This document shows, in pieces, positions 46,301 through 54,157 of a stretch of 64,000 nt of DNA. Source of the stretch: Dyadobacter endophyticus (GTDB lineage: Bacteria > Bacteroidota > Bacteroidia > Cytophagales > Spirosomataceae). Position 1 is the first letter of the stretch. Every line of letters begins with the position of its first letter. The translations under genes and the position numbers were made by a program. The notes beneath the pieces were generated by a model. It was not told where the DNA came from. It saw only the letters and a program-made list of their open reading frames with translations, and ran no database searches. Where the stretch lies: positions 2,852,426 through 2,916,425 of the forward strand of contig NZ_BMIA01000001.1 in NCBI RefSeq assembly GCF_014641595.1, read 5' to 3'.

Positions 46301-46635
46301 AAGCACCGCTTTCCGGGACCAATTACTACCGACTAAAAACTGTTGACCTGGACGGTAGCTTTGCCTACTCGCGCACAGTGAGCGTCACAACAGCCGGTCT
46401 GGTGATAAGCATATATCCGAATCCTACTTCGCACCTACTGTATATCAAAGGTCTTGATGCGAGTGCGATTCGCTTGGTTTCGCTGGTTAATACCGGCGGC
46501 GTAACCGTTTTAAAATACAACTCTGTGCCAGAAAATGGTATCGATCTCGGCCAATTTCCCAACGGAATGTACCTGGTTAAAATCGTTACCAAAAATGGTG
46601 AGCAAACTATGAGAAAGATTGTGGTGAGCAAGTAG
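43372..46635 (+). CDS. Secreted DUF11-type protein with T9SS type A sorting domain
   Basis: 1087 residues. The N-terminus is long: residues 1-35 are polar, then a hydrophobic signal stretch (MLMGLAVLAMALLCGIDRASA) at about 38-58. An internal start at 43402 or one nearer the signal is possible. A large N-terminal region (about 60-540) of unknown fold is rich in Ser/Gly/Asn and includes NGNGYYDGSDVIISNEYDAA, a calcium-loop-like stretch. A DUF11/CARDB-like Ig domain follows (DLAVTKTVSAATPSVGQTIT, about 545-665), then a cadherin-like segment (IADDDQSLRNAPATDVTLNI), an FN3-like module (PVTLVSFEAVKEAGLVRLSW) and a Por sorting domain (ISIYPNPTSHLLYIKGL to RKIVVSK). It is a probable T9SS-exported surface protein of unknown role. 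Confidence 0.88.
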   Translation: MQSEFTRSFSMKEISRSAEPGAPLINPLSPTKKFTQMLMGLAVLAMALLCGIDRASAEGSSAWGVTDNRQVNLFIPSTSNSGGGNTGYVTRGFMMLASNTGSASNPYNPAHRMYVWVKANETVFYGFRTSSGTATVNFNWYHDNSSTGFYPTATTAPNRVLAHAQGITQGSGGATGRPSSATAASSGPSQVTGNGYTAYSFKNTTGSDRAYWVEIESNNLEFNYWDVTVASGSPGSYTRQNGRLYCKYWSVVNDLPTTAGSSSSTSSPANFGFYIPIDNTLTPAQDFYVKYANFGGSSSGYAIFFANLDGPKTNLTFEQNRRSMNGSSSNAHFPLFVSNPDASVWPSPPLPIATFEAVFSRRPGSSPAAGQASFKVEIDNPSIVDILIDLNGNGYYDGSDVIISNEYDAAGIYQIYWNGKDRTGTDVPSGTAIHFVSSLMFYPVHFPIYDMEQSLGISIKHVRPLRSGTEPVNDKLYWDDSDIARANISGTSTLSPRSVPVNVTGVLGPDHKWWANGDNGFSQNNTINTWTGAYNDEIVRELLFNYTSDVDLAVTKTVSAATPSVGQTITFTIEATNIPLPENAGNPMTATGVIVTDEIPDGYTVENVSVSKGSWNPATDTWTIGTLAENEVVTMTVTAKVNTTGPYLNTAIVQSNENDDNQANNKDNAEVVTPPIADDDQSLRNAPATDVTLNIISNDKLHGGSVPTAAAVAVDLDPSLDGVQNTLSVPGQGMWTYAPATGEVTFAPETGFNGNPTPIVYTLTEIATGLSDQAAITVTYLNLPNSNSVNAPIARPTVDQMISLNGTGANPPLMSGNDSEDGFYSGNTGTNANPKGVIITSLPDNGELYYDGSLVSTNEIVTARLFPNPALFSLKMTGSGYSKTSFEYAYVDADGLIDPSPATYTLTWEGALPVTLVSFEAVKEAGLVRLSWKTSEEINASHFDVERSSDAKNWNKIKQTAAAGESHGLISYSLIDEAPLSGTNYYRLKTVDLDGSFAYSRTVSVTTAGLVISIYPNPTSHLLYIKGLDASAIRLVSLVNTGGVTVLKYNSVPENGIDLGQFPNGMYLVKIVTKNGEQTMRKIVVSK

Positions 46636-46654
46636 CCTCAGCACCCATTGCCAC

Positions 46655-46720
46655 ATTCTGGTGAGCACTTCGAAAACTTGCCTAAAAAAGGCGGTTTGCT
46701 CTCGATCTGCTCACCAGAAT
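46655..46720. repeat. Perfect 13-bp inverted repeat, 40-bp spacer
   Basis: ATTCTGGTGAGCA (46655-46667) and TGCTCACCAGAAT (46708-46720) are exact reverse complements. The spacer holds a small GCC/GGC hairpin around AAAAAA. It lies just after the T9SS gene stop and may be part of a compound terminator or mRNA-stabilising structure. Confidence 0.6.
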
Positions 46721-46762
46721 ATTGAAAAAAATTGCACGTTTTGATTGTATACGCACAAAAAT

Positions 46763-46795
46763 AAAACCCTGCAAATCAGTTATTTGCAGGGTTTT
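46763..46795. terminator. Strong bidirectional rho-independent terminator
   Basis: AAAACCCTGCAAAT (46763-46776), loop CAGTT, ATTTGCAGGGTTTT (46782-46795) followed by TC: a perfect 14-bp stem with A and T tracts on either side. Confidence 0.85.
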
Positions 46796-47086
46796 TCTGA
46801 ATGTTGTTGTATTATATTATCGATCGTTTTGGAGCACGTACACCCTAAATCAAACTCCCTCAGACACATTTTAGCCGAATTTCGTTAGCTGGTCGAGTAT
46901 CTCATAGTGAATTCCGAGCACAATCACTTACACTCCGTAGTCAAAATAAACAGGATTCAATGCTTACAATAGTCTTAGCTGCAAAGCACTCCGCCGTACC
47001 AAATTTACAATGCTCCTCCTAAGTTATTTTTCCCGAAACATAATGCTGTTATTAGGCTGTCCGTGCAGGCCCTGGGGTCAAGTCGG
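46796..47086 (+). other. Intergenic region after terminator
   Basis: About 290 bases up to the convergent LytTR regulator stop. I see no gene or further structured element. Confidence 0.45.
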
Positions 47087-47806
47087 CTAATTCACATGCC
47101 GCAACTGAACCCGCTCCATCAGCATGTCGCGGTAGGTCCGGCTAACTGGAATTTCTTTTTTGCCGATCCAAATCGAATTACCCTGAATAGCTTCAATTTT
47201 GGAAAATTGAACGATGTAGGATCGGTGCACCCGTATGAAACGCGTAGCGGGCAATAGTTCTTCCAACTTGCCAAGCTGCAAAAGCGGCATCAGGCGGTCG
47301 GCCCCGCGGTGGATCAGTACATACTCGCCGTAAGCCTCTACATAGTCGATATCGCCAAGTGTAACGTTGTATATTTTAGAGTCCGCTTTGATGAATATTT
47401 GGTCCTGCTCATCATCGGCGGTGGCCGGTTGCTGTATGAGATTACGCCTGCTCAATTGGTCCGTTGCCTTGCCAACCGCCTGAAAGAATCTTTCGAAAGC
47501 AATGGGTTTAACCAGATAGTCGACTGCATTAAGCTCATAGCTTTTGACGGCATATTCAGTGTAGGCAGTCGTAAAAACCACCAACTGGTCTTTCCCAAGC
47601 GTCTGCATAAAGCTGATCCCATTGATGTCAGGCATTTGAATGTCCAGGAAGAGCAGGTCGAGGTGGCGGCTTTGCAGCACGGCCGCAGCTTCGATCGCGT
47701 TGGCACACGTGGCTACCAGATCGAGCGAAGGGATTTTGGAAACATAATCCGTGAGCAGTTTACGCGCCAGGGACTCGTCATCGACAATCATGCAGGTCAT
47801 TTTCAT
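47087..47806 (-). CDS. LytTR family response regulator
   Basis: 239 residues. An N-terminal receiver has a complete acidic pocket (D9, D10), phospho-acceptor D55 in LFLDIQMP, the conserved Thr in FTTAY and the Lys in YLVKPI. A C-terminal LytTR DNA-binding domain follows (IFIKADSKIYNVTLGDIDYV, RFIRVHRSYIVQFSKIEAI). It is the partner of the membrane kinase encoded immediately upstream: the kinase stop and this start overlap as ATGA, so they are translationally coupled. Targets are unknown; the divergent Spy-like/serine hydrolase pair is a candidate. Confidence 0.95.
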   Translation of the reverse strand: MKMTCMIVDDESLARKLLTDYVSKIPSLDLVATCANAIEAAAVLQSRHLDLLFLDIQMPDINGISFMQTLGKDQLVVFTTAYTEYAVKSYELNAVDYLVKPIAFERFFQAVGKATDQLSRRNLIQQPATADDEQDQIFIKADSKIYNVTLGDIDYVEAYGEYVLIHRGADRLMPLLQLGKLEELLPATRFIRVHRSYIVQFSKIEAIQGNSIWIGKKEIPVSRTYRDMLMERVQLRHVN

Positions 47807-48828
47807 AGGTTTACAGTCAGTCGGATTTCAAAGGTATCGGCATGATCGGCGATATCCAATGCATGTCGCCCGGGATATGCGAGTTCCAGTCGCTTTTGAA
47901 CATTGGCCAGACCGATCCCGCCGGGCTCACTCTCCGCCGTCGATACAGCAGTTTTGGTGTTAATACATCGAAAGGACATTGTATTCCGGCCATCCACATG
48001 CAGCTTAATGCCTATGCGACCTTGCGGGTTCATATCCAGGTCCGAATGTTTGAAGCTGTTCTCTAAAAAGGTCAATAGCAATAACGGCGCGATCTGATGG
48101 TCACCGCTTACACCCGCCGCTTCGAATGTGACCTGGCGCTGATAAACTTCGGATTTCAATTTTTGCATTTCCACGACGTTGCGCAAAAAAGCGACCTCAT
48201 CCTGCAATGACACCCATTGCGGGTGACATTGGTATAGCATGTACCTGAGCAAATCCGAAAGCTTCATGATCATCGGCGCGGCGCTATCGTCTTTCAGGTA
48301 AGCCAGGGTATAAATGTTGTTGAGTGTATTGAACAAAAAATGCGGATTGATCTGGTTTTTCAAAAATTGCAATTCACTTTCCAGTTGCTGTCTGGAAAGT
48401 TCGGTTTGCATTTGCAGGGTTTCGAAGCGGTCCGCCGCAAATTTCCGCGTGGTACTGATGATCAGCACAACCATAAACAACAGGTAGGCCCGCATAAACT
48501 GAAATGCCCTGGGATATTGAATATTGCGTTTCAGGATTATCTTCATGTCCGCGGGCACGAGCGATGTCTGAATTTTGGCGAACAGCACCAGCAACGCAAA
48601 GCATAGGACACCGTAAACGATATATCGCTTTTTTTCCAGAAAGGTCGGGATCAGCAGCAGCATATTGGTATATACGATCCCTGCCTGCAAACCTACATTG
48701 ACAGTCGCCGCCCAAACGGCATCAGTGTCCCGACGGGCATTGGAAAACATCAGCACCCAGATCAGCCAGTAGCCCAGCCAGGCAAATATGGTCATCGCTG
48801 GGATCTTCTTGAACGCAGTCGTTTTCAT
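47803..48828 (-). CDS. LytS-type sensor histidine kinase (His_kinase domain)
   Basis: About 341 residues from the ATG at 48828; an in-frame start at 48882 adds 18 residues that do not look like a natural N-terminus. Four membrane spans fill residues ~10-130 (AMTIFAWLGYWLIWVLMF, YIVYGVLCFALLVLF and others), then a His_kinase domain with the phospho-accepting His at about 163 in INPHFLFNTLNNI, and a compact HATPase region (LLLLTFLENSFKHS, GGIGLANVQKRL). No periplasmic sensor domain is visible. It should phosphorylate the LytTR regulator whose gene overlaps its stop by four bases. Confidence 0.95.
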   Translation of the reverse strand: MKTTAFKKIPAMTIFAWLGYWLIWVLMFSNARRDTDAVWAATVNVGLQAGIVYTNMLLLIPTFLEKKRYIVYGVLCFALLVLFAKIQTSLVPADMKIILKRNIQYPRAFQFMRAYLLFMVVLIISTTRKFAADRFETLQMQTELSRQQLESELQFLKNQINPHFLFNTLNNIYTLAYLKDDSAAPMIMKLSDLLRYMLYQCHPQWVSLQDEVAFLRNVVEMQKLKSEVYQRQVTFEAAGVSGDHQIAPLLLLTFLENSFKHSDLDMNPQGRIGIKLHVDGRNTMSFRCINTKTAVSTAESEPGGIGLANVQKRLELAYPGRHALDIADHADTFEIRLTVNL

Positions 48829-49072
48829 TGTGAGACGGATTGGAGCTGCAATGGTAAGCCATATCGTCGAGAACCAAAACAATCTCCGTCGAATGGCGCA
48901 GTTTATCCTCTGAGCCCGCTGATTTTCCGGTTCAGATACATTTCTGCCGAAAATAATCCGTTCAAGGGAAAAAACCCGGATTCCACGCCGGATTTACCCG
49001 CGATCATTGAGTTAAATTTTTGATCCCACATTCCTGTATTTGTTTTGGCCGAGAAACAAAACGACACGTCCA

Positions 49073-49450
49073 ATGAAGAACCTGACCACAACTATCTGTG
49101 CCATTGTATGGATACTCCTGCTGGCCGGCTCGGCACATGCACAGCAAACCCAGCTGGCCAATATGCCTGCTGATGAGCGGGCACAATGGCAAACGCAGCG
49201 AATGAAGGAAACGCTCCAACTCGATTCTGCGCAGGTAGTAAAAGTATCCTCCATCAATTTAAGTTATGCCCGGCAAACGGACCCGGTTATCGCTGGTAAC
49301 GGCAGCAGGCTCACCAAACTCAAAGCGTTCAGGCAGATTAATGCGGCAAAGGAAAAGGAGCTGCAAGGTGTGCTCAGCCCGCAGCAATTCAGGCAGTTCA
49401 AAAAGCAACAGCAGGAAATGAAAGAGCAATTTAGAAAACGTAAATCATAA
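49073..49450 (+). CDS. Small periplasmic Spy/CpxP-like protein
   Basis: 125 residues from the ATG at 49073, which starts a signal peptide ending SAHA-Q. The mature part is helical and charged: MPADERAQWQTQRMKETLQLDS, a SPQQFRQF motif and a K/Q-rich end (KQQQEMKEQF). This fits the DUF4890 or LTXXQ/Spy-like periplasmic proteins of Bacteroidota, which are linked to envelope stress; exact function is not known. It is divergent from the LytS/LytTR pair and is followed after 6 bases by a serine hydrolase gene, so those two probably form an operon. Confidence 0.75.
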   Translation: MKNLTTTICAIVWILLLAGSAHAQQTQLANMPADERAQWQTQRMKETLQLDSAQVVKVSSINLSYARQTDPVIAGNGSRLTKLKAFRQINAAKEKELQGVLSPQQFRQFKKQQQEMKEQFRKRKS

Positions 49451-49456
49451 GCAGAG

Positions 49457-50506
49457 ATGATCAAACTCCTGAAAGTACTGACCGCGTGCACACTCGTATT
49501 TTGCTCCTGTCGCACCGGCCAGGTTGAGCCGAAAGCGTCTGACGATTACGATTTTTCCGAGGTCGACAAATTCATTGAAGGGCATGCGGATGATTATAAT
49601 AATCAGGTAATCGTGCTGGTGTCCCAAAACGGCCAACTGATTTACAGAAAAAGCATCGGGCTGGATGAGCATACCGCAAAGCCAATTGCCTCGGCGACGA
49701 AATGGCTTTCGGCCGCAGTCATGATGAGCCTGGTCGGCCAGGGTAAGCTATCGCTTTCGGACACGATCGGCAAGTACCTGCCGATTTTCACCGCACACCG
49801 GAAAGGCAGTATTACCATCAGGCAATTATTTGCCCATACGGCCGGATTCGGAGGCGACTCCCCGCAGAAATACGAGTACAAAAGGCTGATGACCCTTGCC
49901 CAGGCAGTCGATTCCATCGCGGTTTATACGCCGTTGATCGCCGACCCCGGTGCAGAATTCGATTACGGCAGCGCGGGTATGCAGATCGGCGGCAGAATCG
50001 CCGAAATCGTATCGGGTAAAAAATGGCAGGACCTGTTCGATGACCGCATTGCCGGGCCCTGCGGGATGACAGCCGACTACCGCTCCGTTCGCAACCCGAT
50101 CATCGCAGGCGGCGTACACACGACCGCCGCCGATTATCTTCGGTTCCTAGAAATGCTCGTCAACCGGGGCACTTATAACGGGCACCGGGTACTAAGCGAA
50201 GAAGCGATCGATGCGATGCTGACCGACCAGACCGTAAATGCAAAGATTACGGGCACGCCCTACGCACACAATCCGTTCTCATCGACGCCCGAAAGGCCGG
50301 TCCGTTACGGTGTCGGCAACTGGCTGGACGTTTTCGATAGCGACGGAAAAGTAGTGGAAAGCAGCAGCCCTGGCTTATTTGGTACACACCCATGGCAGGA
50401 TTCCAAACACAAAATTGCAGGCATTATTTTTACGCAGACCACCCCGAGGCAGAGCAGCATGGCGAGCCTTGAAATCCGTCAGATGATCAGGAAAATTCTG
50501 GATTAA
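49457..50506 (+). CDS. Serine hydrolase lipoprotein, beta-lactamase class C-like fold
   Basis: 349 residues with a lipoprotein signal (LVFCSC, Cys about 16-18). The SxxK motif is SATK (S79 nucleophile, K82), the YxN-equivalent reads DYGSAG, and the usual KTG box appears as HKIAG near the C-terminus. This places it in the beta-lactamase-related/esterase EstB-like group rather than among true beta-lactamases. It is probably tethered in the periplasm or outer membrane and acts on a peptide or ester; no substrate can be named. It follows the Spy-like gene closely. Confidence 0.9.
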   Translation: MIKLLKVLTACTLVFCSCRTGQVEPKASDDYDFSEVDKFIEGHADDYNNQVIVLVSQNGQLIYRKSIGLDEHTAKPIASATKWLSAAVMMSLVGQGKLSLSDTIGKYLPIFTAHRKGSITIRQLFAHTAGFGGDSPQKYEYKRLMTLAQAVDSIAVYTPLIADPGAEFDYGSAGMQIGGRIAEIVSGKKWQDLFDDRIAGPCGMTADYRSVRNPIIAGGVHTTAADYLRFLEMLVNRGTYNGHRVLSEEAIDAMLTDQTVNAKITGTPYAHNPFSSTPERPVRYGVGNWLDVFDSDGKVVESSSPGLFGTHPWQDSKHKIAGIIFTQTTPRQSSMASLEIRQMIRKILD

Positions 50507-50547
50507 AGCGCGTAAGACGTGGGAGACTGCCAAGGGTACTTTTGAGA

Positions 50548-50565
50548 TTTAAGCATATCTTAAGA
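50548..50565 (+). promoter_or_regulatory. Candidate response-regulator box before the OmpR-type RR gene
   Basis: TTTAAGC-ATAT-CTTAAGA: two half-sites 11 bp apart, located 73 bases before the regulator's ATG. The same 18-base pattern with a different 4-base spacer recurs at 52693-52710, upstream of the Rieske gene. It predicts autoregulation of the two-component pair. Confidence 0.7.
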
Positions 50566-50637
50566 GTCTTCAACATAATTATTTCACAGCTTCTTACTTA
50601 TTTCGTATGCCCTGATTATAGTACTATCACCAATCGT

Positions 50638-51306
50638 ATGCGAATCCTGATCATCGAAGACGAATCCGGCATCTTAAACTTCCTCCGACAGGGGCTTGAA
50701 GAGGAGTCTTATTCGGTTGATACGGCTACCAATGGCCTGGACGGCCTTGAAATGGCACTCGCCGAAGCATACGATGTGATGCTGCTCGATTGGATGCTGC
50801 CGGGTAAAAGCGGAGTCGAAGTGTGCCGGGAAATCAGAAGAGCTGGTATCAAAACACCCATCATCTTTCTGACAGCCCGCGATACGGTGCAGGACACGGT
50901 CTTCGGCTTGCAGGCCGGCGCCAATGATTATATCAAAAAGCCATTCAGCTTTGAAGAACTTTTAGAGCGGATCAAGGTGCAATTGCGGCCGCATTCAGGT
51001 GAACAGATCGAATTTAGGCTGGGCCCTATTGTAGTAGATACCCAATCCCACCAGGTTTTCAGGGATTCGCAGGAAATTAAGCTGACGCAGAAAGAGTTTG
51101 GCCTGCTGGAATTTCTGCTTCGCAACAAAGGAAAGGTATGCCGCCGTACACGCATCATCGAAAGCGTTTGGGATATTCACTTCGAATATAATACCGGTGT
51201 GATCGACGTTTATATCAATTCGCTGCGCAAAAAGCTGGGGCTCACCAAAGAGGAAGACTACATCCAGACAATCCGGGGCGTGGGTTACATTGCAAAGGAA
51301 ATATGA
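50638..51306 (+). CDS. OmpR/CusR-type response regulator
   Basis: 222 residues from the ATG at 50638 (MRILIIEDESGILNFLRQGL), the normal family N-terminus; a frame open from 50542 would add 32 residues that overlap the putative operator. The receiver has the acidic pocket ED, phospho-acceptor D51 in LLDWMLPGKSG, and the Lys in YIKKPF. The C-terminal winged helix (EIKLTQKEFGLLEFLLRNKG to TIRGVGYIAKE) is OmpR type. It is coupled to the kinase gene by ATGA overlap. Given the metal RND pump downstream, it is the likely sensor-response output for heavy-metal or envelope redox stress. Confidence 0.95.
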   Translation: MRILIIEDESGILNFLRQGLEEESYSVDTATNGLDGLEMALAEAYDVMLLDWMLPGKSGVEVCREIRRAGIKTPIIFLTARDTVQDTVFGLQAGANDYIKKPFSFEELLERIKVQLRPHSGEQIEFRLGPIVVDTQSHQVFRDSQEIKLTQKEFGLLEFLLRNKGKVCRRTRIIESVWDIHFEYNTGVIDVYINSLRKKLGLTKEEDYIQTIRGVGYIAKEI

Positions 51307-52709
51307 ACAACACTGGCATGAGATCCTCCTACCGAAACCGGATCGCGCTTAACTTTACCCTCGGCACGGGGCTACTGATCGCCCTTATTTTTCTACTAAT
51401 CTATTACATCGTCAGCGCCACAGTTTTCAACCGTCTGGAAAAAGACCTGGGCTATGAGTTGGAAAAGCATTTCTATGAGGTAGGCGTCCAGCGCGGACAG
51501 CCCTACTTTGCCGACAAGGCCGAATGGCTCGAACGCGAGCATAGCGAACTGGAAATCAACCCGGTGTTTGTCGCACTTACCAATCTTTCGGGGAAGGTAA
51601 TCGACAAATCTCCCAATCTGAAAAATGACTCGCTAAAACTCCATTTCTCGCCGGCAGACCATGCTGTTTTCAAAACTACCCTGCATGGACTGGCCATCGA
51701 ACAGGTCCAGCAGGTGATCAGGGAAAATGGCCGGCCGGTGGGCTACATCGTTGTCGCTATGCCCATCGATGAGTCGGAGAGAGTTCTTCTTAATTTAAAA
51801 GTGGTGCTTTTGATCGCGTTTCCGGCGGTGCTAGCCATCCTCTTTATTTTCACGCGCTACCTGGCCGGCAGGAGCATTCAACCGGTACTGACGGTGATCG
51901 AAACGGCCAGCAAGATGTCGAATAGCAACATGGGTAGCCGCATTCCGGTGCCATTTGTCCAGGACGAATTGTATTTGCTGGTCACGACCCTGAACGAGCT
52001 GATGACACGCGTCGAGCATGCCATCGACCGGGAAAAACGATTTACTTCCGACGCCTCACATGAGCTCAGGACTCCGTTGGCTGTGATTAAAGGCACCCTG
52101 GAAGTGCTGATCCGGAAGCCGCGGTCAGCCGATGAATACGTGGAAAAAATCTCGTTCTGCATCGGGGAAATGGACCGCATTAATCACCTGGTCGATCAAC
52201 TGCTACTACTGGCGCGGTTTGAAAGCCAGCAAAAGGCCATGACCATGGGAATCGTTGACCTTTCCGAGCTCACCGCCAACATTCTGGTGCGGCACCAGCA
52301 GCAAATCGTAGAAAAGAATCTATCTGTCGATCTGGATACAGTTGGAATTGATACCGTATATAGTGATCCGTACATGGCCGATATCATGCTGGACAACATT
52401 ATTTCCAATGCTGTGAAGTATTCATCCGGACCGGCCCGCATTGCTATCAGCATCGCTACTTCTGAGCAGATCACCTATTACACCGTGGCAGATAAGGGGA
52501 TCGGAATCGACTCCAACGACATCAGTCGGATCCGCGATGCCTTCTATCGGTCCGCCCCCCTATCCCACCCTGAAGTGAAAGGCAGCGGCCTGGGGCTCTC
52601 TATTGTCAGCCGTATGTGCGAAATGCTGGGCGTAGGTTTCACGATTCAAAGCGAACTTGGCAAAGGCACCCAAGTGACGCTCTCTTTCCCAATTTTAAGC
52701 CAATCTTAA
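51303..52709 (+). CDS. Sensor histidine kinase, HAMP-containing
   Basis: 468 residues. Membrane spans at about 19-40 and 164-185 flank a ~120-residue periplasmic sensor loop without recognisable family or obvious metal-binding clusters. Then come HAMP, HisKA with phospho-accepting H253 in SHELRTPLAVI, and HATPase (NIISNAVKYS, DKGIGI, GSGLGLSIV). Its start overlaps the response regulator stop (ATGA). The last codons run into the first boxes of the 11-bp-phased operator for the next operon. Confidence 0.95.
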   Translation: MNNTGMRSSYRNRIALNFTLGTGLLIALIFLLIYYIVSATVFNRLEKDLGYELEKHFYEVGVQRGQPYFADKAEWLEREHSELEINPVFVALTNLSGKVIDKSPNLKNDSLKLHFSPADHAVFKTTLHGLAIEQVQQVIRENGRPVGYIVVAMPIDESERVLLNLKVVLLIAFPAVLAILFIFTRYLAGRSIQPVLTVIETASKMSNSNMGSRIPVPFVQDELYLLVTTLNELMTRVEHAIDREKRFTSDASHELRTPLAVIKGTLEVLIRKPRSADEYVEKISFCIGEMDRINHLVDQLLLLARFESQQKAMTMGIVDLSELTANILVRHQQQIVEKNLSVDLDTVGIDTVYSDPYMADIMLDNIISNAVKYSSGPARIAISIATSEQITYYTVADKGIGIDSNDISRIRDAFYRSAPLSHPEVKGSGLGLSIVSRMCEMLGVGFTIQSELGKGTQVTLSFPILSQS

Positions 52710-52732
52710 GAATTTCTTGAGAATCCCTTAAG
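52693..52732 (+). promoter_or_regulatory. Four 11-bp-phased direct repeats, candidate RR operator
   Basis: TTTAAGC (52693), CTTAAGA (52704), CTTGAGA (52715) and CTTAAGA (52726) begin exactly 11 bp apart. This spacing is typical of tandem OmpR-family regulator sites. The last box ends 11 bases before a perfect -7 box, where an activator could contact RNA polymerase. The array overlaps the end of the kinase gene. Confidence 0.75.
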
Positions 52733-52743
52733 AAAGGCAGGGA

Positions 52744-52751
52744 TATCTTTG
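52744..52751 (+). promoter_or_regulatory. -7 promoter box of the Rieske-RND operon
   Basis: TATCTTTG matches TAnnTTTG exactly, 42 bases before the ATG at 52793. A TTG lies 25 bases upstream within the repeat array, slightly too far for a good -33 element, consistent with an activator-dependent promoter. Confidence 0.65.
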
Positions 52752-52792
52752 ATTAAACAGAAAGTAATCACAGATAACCCAACTGATCATTT

Positions 52793-53233
52793 ATGAACTC
52801 CACCGGACACGCTGAGAATCTAAGCCGCCATGCATTTCTGCGTAAGCTTGGTTTTGGCGGAACTGCCCTTGCCGCATTCTATTTTGGCAGCCATATGCAA
52901 TCCTGCACCAACGACCGCGTCAATCCCGCGCCTACCAATATGACCCTGGATTTGAACGATCCGGCCTACGCAGCCCTGAAATCCAGTGGTGGTTACGTCG
53001 TAAAGGACGGCGTCGTCATCGCACGAAGCAATACAGGCACCTACATAGCAGCTACCCGCACATGCAGCCACGAGGGCCGCAACGAGGTGATCTACCAAAC
53101 CGACCATTTCTATTGCACAGCCCATGGGGCCAAGTACGATAACGCCGGCAAGGGCCTCAATAGCGAAGGAAAAAAGGGCATAGCCGTCTACACGACAACC
53201 CTTGCCGACCAAATCCTGACCATAACCGCCTAA
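52793..53233 (+). CDS. Rieske [2Fe-2S] protein, exported
   Basis: 146 residues. Cluster ligands are clear: C91-x-H93 in TCSHEG and C108-x-x-H111 in YCTAHGAKYD. The N-terminus LSRHAFLRKLGFGGTALAAF resembles a Tat signal, but the twin arginine is Arg-His; a Cys in HMQSC may be a lipid anchor. It is a small single-domain periplasmic electron carrier, shorter than bc1 Rieske proteins and with no cytochrome gene nearby. It is first in an operon with DUF5777, YceI, a metal RND pump and its adaptor, directly behind the phased operator. A role in redox handling of metal or periplasmic electron flow is inferred. Confidence 0.9.
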   Translation: MNSTGHAENLSRHAFLRKLGFGGTALAAFYFGSHMQSCTNDRVNPAPTNMTLDLNDPAYAALKSSGGYVVKDGVVIARSNTGTYIAATRTCSHEGRNEVIYQTDHFYCTAHGAKYDNAGKGLNSEGKKGIAVYTTTLADQILTITA

Positions 53234-53236
53234 GCG

Positions 53237-54157
53237 ATGCGCAAAACGACATTCACCCTACTGTTCAGCCTGTTGGCTTCTGTCGTATTCGCTCAGACGG
53301 ATCTGATGAAAGAGCTCGAACAAGCAGACGATTCCACAGTGCATTATGCAGCGGCAAGTTTCAAAGGCACCCGCATTATCAACGGGCATTCGGTAGAAAC
53401 AGTTGGCAAGAACAACATGGACTTTATTATTTCGCACCGGTTCGGGGCGATCAATTCCGGTGCGGGCAATTTTTTCGGTCTGGACGAATCCCAGATCCGG
53501 CTCGCGCTGGAATACGGCCTCACCGACCGTCTGATGGTGGGCCTAGGCCGCAGCAGCTATCAAAAAACGATCGACGTTTTTGTAAAATATCGCCTGCTTC
53601 GCCAATCGAGCGGCCTGCGCAACATGCCCGTATCGGTGACGCTTTTCGCAAGCGACGCACATAATGCAAGCACATCCACGCCGGATCTTCCGTTTTACAC
53701 CATCACCCAACGGCAGACCTATACATTCCAGGCGCTGATTGCCCGGAAATTCAATGAAAAGCTATCCTTGCAGCTTACCCCAACGGTAATGCACCGCAAT
53801 CTGGCAGAGAAGCCTCTGGATGCCAACAATGTGTACGCGCTGGGAATGGGAGGCCGCTACAAGCTCACCAAGCGGACCTCGTTCAATGTAGAATATTGGT
53901 ATACACCCAAGACCATTGGCGGCACTACGCAGCGGGACCCGCAATACACCAATACACTCTCACTTGGCTTTGACATCGAGACCGGCGGACACGTTTTCCA
54001 GCTTCATCTGACCAACTCCCGCGGCATGATCGAAAAGCAGTTCCTAGGCCAAACTACTGGCAAATGGAGCAATGGGGATATCTTCTATGGTTTCAATGTG
54101 GCCAGGACTTTCAGTTTTGATAAAAGCAAAAAACGCGGCAAAAACGATGGATACTAA
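53237..54157 (+). CDS. DUF5777 family outer membrane beta-barrel protein
   Basis: 306 residues with a signal peptide (ending VVFA-Q). The body is a series of amphipathic beta-strands with alternating aromatic residues (VGKNNMDFIISHRFGAINSG, LALEYGLTDRLMVGLGRSSY, TYTFQALIARKFNEKLSLQL) and matches the DUF5777 barrel style of Bacteroidota. It starts 3 bases after the Rieske stop and overlaps the YceI gene by 11 bases, so all three are co-translated. Its function is unknown; linkage suggests an outer membrane partner for the Rieske/YceI redox module. Confidence 0.87.
   Translation: MRKTTFTLLFSLLASVVFAQTDLMKELEQADDSTVHYAAASFKGTRIINGHSVETVGKNNMDFIISHRFGAINSGAGNFFGLDESQIRLALEYGLTDRLMVGLGRSSYQKTIDVFVKYRLLRQSSGLRNMPVSVTLFASDAHNASTSTPDLPFYTITQRQTYTFQALIARKFNEKLSLQLTPTVMHRNLAEKPLDANNVYALGMGGRYKLTKRTSFNVEYWYTPKTIGGTTQRDPQYTNTLSLGFDIETGGHVFQLHLTNSRGMIEKQFLGQTTGKWSNGDIFYGFNVARTFSFDKSKKRGKNDGY

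Noticed and set aside
49457..50506. Reading the serine hydrolase as a true class C beta-lactamase
   Set aside because: YxN and KTG boxes are altered (YGS, KIAG) and it is a lipoprotein; EstB-like or peptidase-type is safer.
50542..50637. Longer N-terminus of the OmpR-type regulator
   Set aside because: It overlaps the candidate operator, and the family N-terminus starts exactly at 50638.
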